Shown piece after piece: positions 20,796-26,791 of a stretch of DNA of 37,405 nucleotides; position 1 is the first letter of the stretch; each line of letters opens with the position of its first letter. A model generated the notes under the pieces. That model worked only from the letters and a program-made list of their open reading frames with translations. It ran no database searches and was not told where the DNA came from. Where the stretch lies: NCBI GenBank assembly GCA_013152385.1, contig JAADGL010000060.1, forward strand, positions 1 to 37,405. The letters run 5' to 3'. This DNA comes from Acidobacteriota bacterium (GTDB lineage: Bacteria; Acidobacteriota; Holophagae; Thermotomaculales; Thermotomaculaceae). The translations under genes were made by a program, and so were the position numbers.

Positions 20796-21632
20796 ATGTC
20801 TGATCAAATTCCCCCGGTTCCCCAAGTTCCTCAAACACCGCAACCTGATCCTGCCGCCCCCGGTTCCCCGAAGAAAAAGGGGCTTCCCGCACTGGCCTGG
20901 GTGGGGATAGGATGCGGTACGATTGTTTTGCTTGTTATTATCGGACTGGTCGCTTTGGGTGGGTATGCGGTTCACAAAGTCAAGCAGGCGGGTTTTGATC
21001 CCGGGCTGTGGAAAAGGAATCCCACTGCCGCCGCCGCCAAAATTATTACCACCATGAACCCGGATGTGGAAATTGTCAGTACCGACAACAATTCCCAGAC
21101 CATAACCATCCGCAACAGAAAGACCGGCAAGACCGTGACGGTTGATTTGCAGGATGTGAAAAACGGCAAATTCCGTTTCTTTGACGAAAAGGGGCATGAA
21201 AGCACGGTCACCCTCAGCGGAAGTGCCCCCGGCGAGAACGGAAAGAGATCCGGCGGCAGCATGAGCATCAAAACATCGGAAGGGAAAGTGAACATTTCAA
21301 CCGGGACCAAAGCCGATAAGCTGCCTGAATGGGTTCCTCTTTACAGGGATGTTGTGCCGACCAAAGTCATGGTGATGACGGCTGACAGGGGGACCAGCGG
21401 AAGTTATTCTATTGTGGTAAAAGATTCGGTGGATGATACGGTGCAGTTTATGGAGAGCAAACTGAAAGATTCGGGTTTTACCATCAGCAAAAACAGTTAT
21501 TCGGTGAATAACGAAAAATGGGTAAATCTCTCCGCACAAAAAAATGGCAAACTGTCGGTCAACATTATTGTGACCCGTACAAATGAAGGAACCGGCATCA
21601 ATGTCACCTTTTCGGAGAAATTCGGTTCATGA
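20796..21632 (+). CDS. Single-pass membrane protein of unknown function with proline-rich N-terminus
   Basis: I do not recognise a named family with confidence. The 278-residue product has a cytoplasmic Pro/Gln-rich head (SDQIPPVPQVPQTPQPDP), a Lys cluster (KKK, 26-28), one membrane helix (about 31-58), then a soluble extracytoplasmic part. The stretch after the helix (NPTAAAAKIITTMNPDVEIV, then TITIRNRKTGKTVTVDLQDV) resembles a short beta-rich domain seen in hypothetical proteins of several Gram-negative phyla. A second domain covers about residues 180-278 (LPEWVPLYRDVVPTKVMVMT...). The start at 20796 is set by an AGGAG site at 20785-20789; an in-frame extension to 20778 is unsupported. It stands alone and is followed by a strong terminator. 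Confidence 0.8.
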   Translation: MSDQIPPVPQVPQTPQPDPAAPGSPKKKGLPALAWVGIGCGTIVLLVIIGLVALGGYAVHKVKQAGFDPGLWKRNPTAAAAKIITTMNPDVEIVSTDNNSQTITIRNRKTGKTVTVDLQDVKNGKFRFFDEKGHESTVTLSGSAPGENGKRSGGSMSIKTSEGKVNISTGTKADKLPEWVPLYRDVVPTKVMVMTADRGTSGSYSIVVKDSVDDTVQFMESKLKDSGFTISKNSYSVNNEKWVNLSAQKNGKLSVNIIVTRTNEGTGINVTFSEKFGS

Positions 21633-21685
21633 TGGAAAAGGGCGCGAAGCCGGAAAAATGAAAACCGAATGGTAACAATGGAAAA

Positions 21686-21716
21686 AGACAGGGAAATATT
21701 TCCCTGTCTTTTTTTT
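21686..21716 (+). terminator. Strong rho-independent terminator
   Basis: AGACAGGGAAAT (21686-21697) and ATTTCCCTGTCT (21698-21709) form a perfect 24-base palindrome, followed by a run of T. It separates the membrane-protein gene from prfB. Confidence 0.92.
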
Positions 21717-21758
21717 GGATATGTTTTTAACCCGGCCTGTCCCGGGTGTTGTCTCCTC

Positions 21759-21788
21759 TTGCTTTTTTTATCCCGGGTCAGGTATGAT
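21759..21788 (+). promoter_or_regulatory. Promoter of prfB
   Basis: TTGCTT (21759-21764) and TATGAT (21783-21788) are 18 bases apart. The transcription start would be about 30 bases before the prfB ATG. Confidence 0.55.
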
Positions 21789-21825
21789 GAAGCCGGAAGA
21801 AAATTGTTTCGGGAAGGAGAATAAC

Positions 21826-22936
21826 ATGATGGATTTTGAAACTGCCGTGGAACTTCACAACAGCCTGAAAGAACGGATACCCACAATTCGGAGTTATCTT
21901 TGACGCGGCCGGGAAACAAAAACAGATTGATGAATTGGAGAAAAAAACCTCTGCCCCTGAGTTCTGGAATGACAACGAATCCGCCCAGAAAGTACTGAAA
22001 GAGATTTCCAGGCTGAAAGCATACATTGAAATGGACAAAAAACTTCAGGAATCCGCCGAGGAAGTGGAAGTTCTGCTGGAGCTTCAGTCGGAAGGAGAGG
22101 ATATGGCTGCGGAACTTTCCGCCCAGATTGAAAAATTATCGGAAATTGTAAACGATGCCGAGCTTCGGATGATTCTCGGGGGGAAACATGACCCCAACAA
22201 TGCCATTTTGACCATTCACTCCGGGTCCGGCGGAACCGAATCCCAGGACTGGGCCCAAATGCTGTACAGAATGTACACCCGTTATATTGAGCGCAAAGGG
22301 TTTAAAATGGAAATCATAGATTTTCAACCCGGAGATGAAGCCGGGATTAAGAGTGTTACCGTGCTGGTGGAAGGAGATTATGCCTACGGATACCTGAAAG
22401 CGGAAACCGGTGTTCACCGGCTGGTCCGTATCAGCCCCTTTGATGCCAACAGCCGCCGCCATACTTCTTTTGCGTCCGTACTTGCGGTTCCGGAAATTGA
22501 TGATGATATTGATATTGAAATCAATGAAAAAGACCTTCGGATTGATACCTACCGTTCCAGTGGTGCCGGCGGCCAGCATGTCAATACCACTGATTCTGCG
22601 GTTCGGATTACCCACATTCCCACCGGAACAGTGGTCTGCTGTCAGAATGAACGCTCTCAGATTAAAAACCGGGACGTGGCAATGAAAGTTCTGAAATCCA
22701 GGCTCTATGAACTGGAATTACTGAAACAGAAAGAACAGCACGAAAAATTGGCCGGGGAAAAGAAGGAGATCTCCTGGGGCAGTCAAATCCGTTCTTATGT
22801 CCTCCACCCCTACCGGATGATCAAAGATCATCGAACCGGTTATGAAACCGGCAATATCGACCCCGTTCTCGATGGAGACCTGGACCCTTTTATCCGGGAA
22901 TACCTGGTGATGAGTGCCACCGGAAAATCAAAATGA
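21826..22936 (+). CDS. prfB: Peptide chain release factor 2, made by programmed +1 frameshift
   Basis: RF2 ends translation at UGA and UAA. The first frame runs from ATG 21826 for 25 codons to an in-frame TGA at 21901-21903. The sequence TAT CTT TGA C at the junction, with GGAG at 21890-21893 just upstream, is the classical RF2 autoregulatory site: slow UGA reading when RF2 is scarce lets the ribosome slip +1 on CTT. The second frame continues from GAC at 21902 to the stop at 22936, giving 369 residues, close to the usual 365. SPF (stop-codon recognition) occurs in RISPFDANSRRHTS and the catalytic GGQ in SGAGGQHVNTTDSAVR. A GGAAGGAG site precedes the ATG. The stop overlaps the next gene as ATGA. 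Confidence 0.97.
21890..21903 (+). promoter_or_regulatory. RF2 +1 programmed frameshift site
   Basis: GGAG (21890-21893, internal Shine-Dalgarno-like), TTAT, slippery CTT (21898-21900), stop TGA (21901-21903) followed by C. It matches the E. coli arrangement AGGGGG TAT CTT TGA C, with a weaker Shine-Dalgarno element. Confidence 0.93.
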
Positions 22937-23736
22937 TTCCATTGATTGCCGTTTCTCTGCTGGCAACGATTTTTGCCGGAACAGCTGCCGCTCTCTGGTT
23001 CAGGTTAAAAAAAACCAGTGCCATTCATAAACGTCAGGTGGATTTGAGCGAGGCGGGGATTCTGGCATCCGGGCTGGCGCATGAAATCCGAAACCCCCTG
23101 AATTCCATCAAAATCAACATTCAACTGCTGCAGGAGGATTTGGAAGAAGCGATACAGGATGAATCTGTAAAGGAAGAATTTCAGGAAACAATCCGTCTGG
23201 TTACATACGAAATCGGCCGCCTGAATGAGTTGATGACCAATTTTCTTACCTACGCCCGCCCCACTGAATTAAAGCGGGAAGATTTGGATTTAACCCATTT
23301 TTTAGATGAATTGATACAGTTTCTGAAAAAACAGGCGGATGAAAAGGGCGTGATTCTGGAAAGCAGCCTTCCGGAAAGCGCTGTGATGATTCGCGGGGAT
23401 TCCCGGCGGCTGCGGCAGGCATTGATGAATATTCTCATCAATGATATTCAGATTGTTCCGGAAAAGGGACGGATTCAGGTCTCACTGAAAGCGGTTCGGG
23501 ACCTTGCCGTAATCCGTGTGGAAGACACCGGGCCGGGAATGACCGAAGAATTCATGCGGGAAATTTTTGTGGCATTCCGTTCTCAACGCCGGGGAGGGAC
23601 CGGTTTGGGGTTGTCTATTGCCAATAAATTTATTGAGGCTCACGGAGGCGGAATCAAGGTGGAAAGTACGGTGGGTAAAGGGACTGTGTTTTCCGTTATC
23701 CTCCCACTGAAACAATCCGAATCACAAAGGACTTGA
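22933..23736 (+). CDS. Small NtrB-like sensor histidine kinase
   Basis: The 267-residue product has one N-terminal membrane helix (about 1-23), a short linker, a dimerisation domain with phospho-acceptor H50 in SGLAHEIRNPLNSIKINIQ (NtrB/ZraS type), and an ATPase domain with G1 DTGPGM, F-box FVAFRSQRRGG and G2 GTGLGLSIANKFIEAHGG. The N-box is divergent (NILINDIQIV instead of NLLLNAIQAM). It has almost no sensor region, so it probably senses through partners or the membrane. No response regulator is adjacent. Its ATG at 22933 overlaps the prfB stop (ATGA), so its translation is tied to RF2 synthesis. A PerR promoter begins at its very end. Confidence 0.9.
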   Translation: MIPLIAVSLLATIFAGTAAALWFRLKKTSAIHKRQVDLSEAGILASGLAHEIRNPLNSIKINIQLLQEDLEEAIQDESVKEEFQETIRLVTYEIGRLNELMTNFLTYARPTELKREDLDLTHFLDELIQFLKKQADEKGVILESSLPESAVMIRGDSRRLRQALMNILINDIQIVPEKGRIQVSLKAVRDLAVIRVEDTGPGMTEEFMREIFVAFRSQRRGGTGLGLSIANKFIEAHGGGIKVESTVGKGTVFSVILPLKQSESQRT

Positions 23737-23761
23737 CAACTACTTTAGAAATAAATAAAAT
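23733..23761 (+). promoter_or_regulatory. Promoter of the PerR-type regulator gene
   Basis: TTGACA (23733-23738), 17 bases, TAAAAT (23756-23761) is a near-consensus sigma-70 promoter. The -35 overlaps the stop codon of the kinase gene upstream. Confidence 0.75.
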
Positions 23762-23768
23762 GGCTTAA

Positions 23769-23783
23769 GAATGAGAATAATTC
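23769..23783. promoter_or_regulatory. Candidate Fur/PerR box at the regulator's own transcription start
   Basis: GAATGAGAATAATTC fits a 7-1-7 inverted-repeat layout with 5 of 7 arm positions paired, similar in type to PerR/Fur boxes. It lies at the predicted transcription start, where binding would repress. Confidence 0.45.
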
Positions 23784-23800
23784 CTGTTTAGGAGGTAAGT

Positions 23801-24202
23801 ATGGCGGCAAAACAACATCGGATGACACGGCAGCGGCGGATCATTCTGGAGACTGTGAAGGGGTTGAAGACGCATCCCACCGCAGATGAAGTATTTGGGT
23901 TGGTACGGAAAAAACTGCCTCGAATCAGCCTGGGTACGGTGTATCGGAACCTGGAGCTGCTCACGGAACAGGGTATTATTCAAAAACTGGATACCGCCGG
24001 ACAGCAGAAGCGTTTTGACGGGGATATCAGCCCCCATTCACACGTAAAATGTGTCAAATGCGGAAAAATTGATGATTTATATTTTGAATTGCCAAAACCG
24101 TCTGCTGCATGGGCGGGACAAACCCGGTTCAAAATTCTGGAATACAAGGTGGAACTGCTTGGAATTTGTCCGGATTGTCAGAAAAAAATGGAACAGAATT
24201 GA
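23801..24202 (+). CDS. Fur-family repressor of PerR type (peroxide sensor)
   Basis: The 133-residue product is a Fur-family winged-helix repressor (RISLGTVYRNLELLTEQGII is the recognition region). All residues of the B. subtilis PerR regulatory metal site are present at a constant offset of 12: H25, D73, H79, H81 and D92 (for H37, D85, H91, H93, D104). The aspartate D92 is the residue linked with PerR-type peroxide sensing; Fur proteins usually have glutamate. The structural zinc site is C84/C87 (CVKC) and C123/C126 (CPDC). A GGAGG site precedes the ATG. Downstream lie ferritin, an AhpD-like protein, rubredoxin and a flavodiiron protein, which supports a peroxide/oxygen role. Manganese/iron preference cannot be read. 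Confidence 0.88.
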   Translation: MAAKQHRMTRQRRIILETVKGLKTHPTADEVFGLVRKKLPRISLGTVYRNLELLTEQGIIQKLDTAGQQKRFDGDISPHSHVKCVKCGKIDDLYFELPKPSAAWAGQTRFKILEYKVELLGICPDCQKKMEQN

Positions 24203-24263
24203 TTGTATGACTTTCCGGGAAATCGTGTTCCCGGAACAGTATGCCGTTATGTTTAACCCGGTT

Positions 24264-24269
24264 TATAAT
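24264..24269 (+). promoter_or_regulatory. Possible -10 of the ferritin gene within an inverted repeat
   Basis: A perfect TATAAT (24264-24269) lies between TTAACCC (24253-24259) and GGGTTAA (24277-24283), a 7-bp inverted repeat that straddles it. No convincing -35 is visible, which is compatible with a regulated promoter. Confidence 0.45.
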
Positions 24270-24324
24270 CACATTTGGGTTAACAAAATCACTTTGGGGA
24301 AAAATCGGGATTCGGGAGGAAATG

Positions 24325-24837
24325 ATGATTGTAGAAAAAATGGAAACAGCACTGAATGAGCAGATCAATGCGGAATTCTTTTCCGCTTATCTGTATCTGG
24401 CAATGGCAGCTTTTTTTGAAGAGGAAAATCTTTCCGGCTGTGCCCACTGGATGGAGCTGCAGTATCGGGAAGAATCGGAACACGCAATGAAAATTTATAA
24501 ATATATCAATGACCGGGGCGGGCGGGTACGTTTGGATGTTATTGAGAAGCCTCAGGATAAGTGGGAATCTCCACTGGCTGCTTTTGAGGCTGCATACAAA
24601 CATGAACAGTACATTACCGGCCGTATCAACGATTTAATGAAACTGGCGGTGGAACTGAATGATTTTACAACCCAGAGTTTCCTTCAGTGGTATCTCAACG
24701 AACAGATTGAGGAAGAAGCAAATGTGAACAGCATTGTTCAATCCTTCAACCTGATGGGGAACGACCGGCGGGGACTTTTCATGATGGACAGAGAGCTGAA
24801 ACAACGGCAGGGGAGTGCCGATATCAAAAAACAATGA
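24325..24837 (+). CDS. Non-haem ferritin (FtnA type)
   Basis: Ferritin stores iron as a ferric core in a 24-subunit shell. The 170-residue product has the ferroxidase ligands at exactly the FtnA positions: E17, E50, H53, E94, Q127 and E130, which supports the start at 24325 (second of two adjacent ATGs) with GGAGGA about 5 bases before it. The ATG at 24322 is the alternative and is too close to that site. There is no haem-ligand pattern as in bacterioferritin. Its stop overlaps the following AhpD-like gene as ATGA. The setting after a PerR-type gene suggests control by it. Confidence 0.95.
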   Translation: MIVEKMETALNEQINAEFFSAYLYLAMAAFFEEENLSGCAHWMELQYREESEHAMKIYKYINDRGGRVRLDVIEKPQDKWESPLAAFEAAYKHEQYITGRINDLMKLAVELNDFTTQSFLQWYLNEQIEEEANVNSIVQSFNLMGNDRRGLFMMDRELKQRQGSADIKKQ

Positions 24838-25205
24838 AACAAAATGAGACAGTGGCGGCCCGTTTCAAAAAAGAACGGGATCAGCTGAATGAAATTGTTC
24901 TGAAACTTGCCGGAAAAAACCTGAAACGCTTTTATTCGCTGGACAGTGCCGTTTACCGGGCCGGTATTCTTCCGGCCAAAACAAAGGAACTGATGGGGCT
25001 TGTCAGCTCTCTTGTTCTTCGGTGTGACGACTGCATTCTCTACCACACCATCCGTTGTTTTGAAGAAGGCGTGAGCACCGGAGAGTTTGAGGAAACGATA
25101 AGCATCGGGCTTGCCGTAGGCGGATCCATTACCATTCCCCACATTCGCCGGGCGATGAAAAACTGGCAGGAACTGACGGATTTCGGTTTGCCGGATCCGG
25201 AATAA
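24834..25205 (+). CDS. AhpD-like/carboxymuconolactone decarboxylase-family protein
   Basis: The 123-residue product carries the AhpD-type redox motif LRCDDCILYH. E52, C64, C67 and H71 keep the spacing of AhpD E118, C130, C133 and H137. The histidine inside the AhpD CxHC motif is replaced by D66, as in many family members, so peroxidase-linked thiol activity is likely in kind but not proven; some relatives decarboxylate lactones. It overlaps the ferritin gene by 4 bases, so the two are translationally coupled. Context (PerR-type regulator, ferritin, rubredoxin, flavodiiron protein) favours oxidative-stress defence. Confidence 0.85.
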   Translation: MKQNETVAARFKKERDQLNEIVLKLAGKNLKRFYSLDSAVYRAGILPAKTKELMGLVSSLVLRCDDCILYHTIRCFEEGVSTGEFEETISIGLAVGGSITIPHIRRAMKNWQELTDFGLPDPE

Positions 25206-25224
25206 TAAAAAGAGCGAATCAACC

Positions 25225-25261
25225 GGATTTTCCTCAAATCGGAGGGATTTTCCGGTAAAAT
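25225..25261 (+). repeat. Direct repeat upstream of rubredoxin
   Basis: GGATTTTCC occurs at 25225-25233 and again at 25245-25253, 20 bp apart (two helical turns), followed by TAAAAT (25256-25261), which could be a -10. This could be a binding site for a regulator of the rubredoxin gene. No clear -35 is present. Confidence 0.35.
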
Positions 25262-25294
25262 AGGCTTACGTAGCCATTATGATTGGAGGAAAAC

Positions 25295-25462
25295 ATGAAA
25301 AAATATATCTGTGACGTATGTGGATATATCTACGACCCTGAAATCGGTGATCCGGACAATGATATTGCCCCGGGTACCTCTTTTGAAAACATTCCCGAAG
25401 ACTGGGTTTGCCCCCTCTGCGGTGTCGGGAAGGAAGATTTTTCCGAATACGAAGAAGACTGA
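25295..25462 (+). CDS. Rubredoxin
   Basis: Rubredoxin is a one-iron electron carrier. The 55-residue product starts [20 protein letters not shown] and has the four iron ligands C6, C9, C39 and C42 (CDVCG and CPLCG) with the usual [15 protein letters not shown] segment. It is full length. A GGAGG site precedes the ATG at 25295. The following gene encodes a flavodiiron protein, whose direct electron donor in anaerobes is commonly rubredoxin, so the pair is functionally linked. Confidence 0.96.
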   Translation: MKKYICDVCGYIYDPEIGDPDNDIAPGTSFENIPEDWVCPLCGVGKEDFSEYEED

Positions 25463-25472
25463 CGGATGTTTC

Positions 25473-25503
25473 GGCGGGGAGGAGAGCCTGCCCGCCTTTT
25501 TTT
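25473..25503 (+). terminator. Terminator after rubredoxin
   Basis: GGCGGG (25473-25478) pairs with CCCGCC (25491-25496), followed by seven T residues. It would end the rubredoxin transcript before the flavodiiron gene. Confidence 0.8.
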
Positions 25504-25518
25504 ATTTGTAATTGTGAA

Positions 25519-25544
25519 GCGGAATATTCTGAAAGATATTCCGC
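25519..25544. repeat. Inverted repeat upstream of the flavodiiron gene
   Basis: GCGGAATAT (25519-25527) and ATATTCCGC (25536-25544) form a perfect 9-bp inverted repeat with an 8-base spacer and no T-tract. It lies 31 bases before the flavodiiron ATG and may be an operator or a leader hairpin. Confidence 0.5.
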
Positions 25545-25574
25545 AGCTGCAAATTTGAGTCTCACGGAGGAACA

Positions 25575-26759
25575 ATGGCTGTCAGAACGGTGAAAGACCG
25601 AATTTTCGAAGTGGGTGCGATTGATTGGGACCGGGAGCTGTTTGATGAACTGGTGCATCTTCCGGACGGAACCAGTTACAACGCTTATCTGATTCAGGGG
25701 AGTGAAAAAACCGCTTTAATCGACACGGTGGATCCGGATAAGGAAGATGTTTTAATTCAAAATCTGAAAACCGCCGGCCCGGCAAAAATTGATTACCTGA
25801 TTTCCAACCATGCGGAACAGGATCATTCCGGATGTATTCCGAAGATTCTGGAGCTGCATCCGGAAGCCATGGTAGTAACCAACGCCAAATGCAGATCCAT
25901 GCTGATGGATCATCTCCACATTCCGGAAGACCGTTTTATTGTGGTGGGTGATCGGGAAACGCTGTCTTTGGGTGACAAGACACTGGAATTTATTCTGACT
26001 CCCTGGGTTCACTGGCCCGAGACCATGGTGACCTACATCCGGGAAGACAAAATTTTGTTTCCCTGTGATTTCTTCGGAGCTCACCGGGCAGCCAGCAACC
26101 TGTTTGTAACCAAGGAATCAAAGGTTTTTTACGGAGCCAAGCGATACTATGCCGAGATTATGATGCCATTTCGTGCCATCATCCGCAAACATTTGAAAGT
26201 ACTTGCTGAATATGACATTGAAATCATTGCACCGAGCCATGGCCCTGTCTATGACCGGCCGGCTTTTATCATGGATGCGTATCGGGATTGGGTTTCAGAT
26301 GAGGTTAAAAACAAAGTTCTGATACCGTTTGTTTCAATGCACGGCAGCACACGGGCGATGGTGGATCATCTGACAAATGCTCTTATGGATAGAGGAATTA
26401 AGGTAAAACTGTTTAATCTGGTGAAAGCGGATATGGGGGAATATGCAATGGATATTGTGGATGCCGCAACGGTTGTTTTCGCCACTCCCTTTGTCCTCGT
26501 TGGCGCTCACCCGTCGGTGGTGTATGCCGCTTACTTTACCGGGGCACTCCGGGCGAAAGTGAAACATGTGGGAATCATGGCATCTTTCGGTTGGGGCGGC
26601 AAAGTGGTGGAGCAATTGAATTCCCTCATTGAACCGGTGAAAGCCGAACATTTTGAACCGGTATTGTCCAGGGGGCTGCCGGGCAAAGAAGATTTCATGA
26701 AGATAGACACCCTGGCAGACACAATTCTGGAAAAGCACCGGAGTTTGAACATCCTGTAA
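25575..26759 (+). CDS. Flavodiiron protein (class A; oxygen/nitric oxide reductase)
   Basis: Flavodiiron proteins reduce oxygen to water and/or nitric oxide to nitrous oxide in the cytoplasm. The 394-residue product has the beta-lactamase-like diiron domain with ligands H79, E81, D83, H84 (NHAEQDHSG), H146 (WVHWPET), D165 (PCDFFGAH) and H222 (APSHGPV). The C-terminal flavodoxin domain starts around residue 245 (VSMHGSTRAMVDHL, the FMN loop). It has no fused rubredoxin, NADH oxidase or flavin reductase domain, so it is the basic two-domain class A; rubredoxin just upstream is the likely donor. A GGAGG site precedes the ATG. Confidence 0.95.
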   Translation: MAVRTVKDRIFEVGAIDWDRELFDELVHLPDGTSYNAYLIQGSEKTALIDTVDPDKEDVLIQNLKTAGPAKIDYLISNHAEQDHSGCIPKILELHPEAMVVTNAKCRSMLMDHLHIPEDRFIVVGDRETLSLGDKTLEFILTPWVHWPETMVTYIREDKILFPCDFFGAHRAASNLFVTKESKVFYGAKRYYAEIMMPFRAIIRKHLKVLAEYDIEIIAPSHGPVYDRPAFIMDAYRDWVSDEVKNKVLIPFVSMHGSTRAMVDHLTNALMDRGIKVKLFNLVKADMGEYAMDIVDAATVVFATPFVLVGAHPSVVYAAYFTGALRAKVKHVGIMASFGWGGKVVEQLNSLIEPVKAEHFEPVLSRGLPGKEDFMKIDTLADTILEKHRSLNIL

Positions 26760-26765
26760 GATTCA

Positions 26766-26791
26766 AACGGGGCAACTGCCCCGTTTTTTTT
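26766..26791 (+). terminator. Terminator after the flavodiiron gene
   Basis: AACGGGGC (26766-26773) and GCCCCGTT (26778-26785) with loop AACT are followed by a T-run that touches the stop codon of the converging minus-strand gene. Confidence 0.9.
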
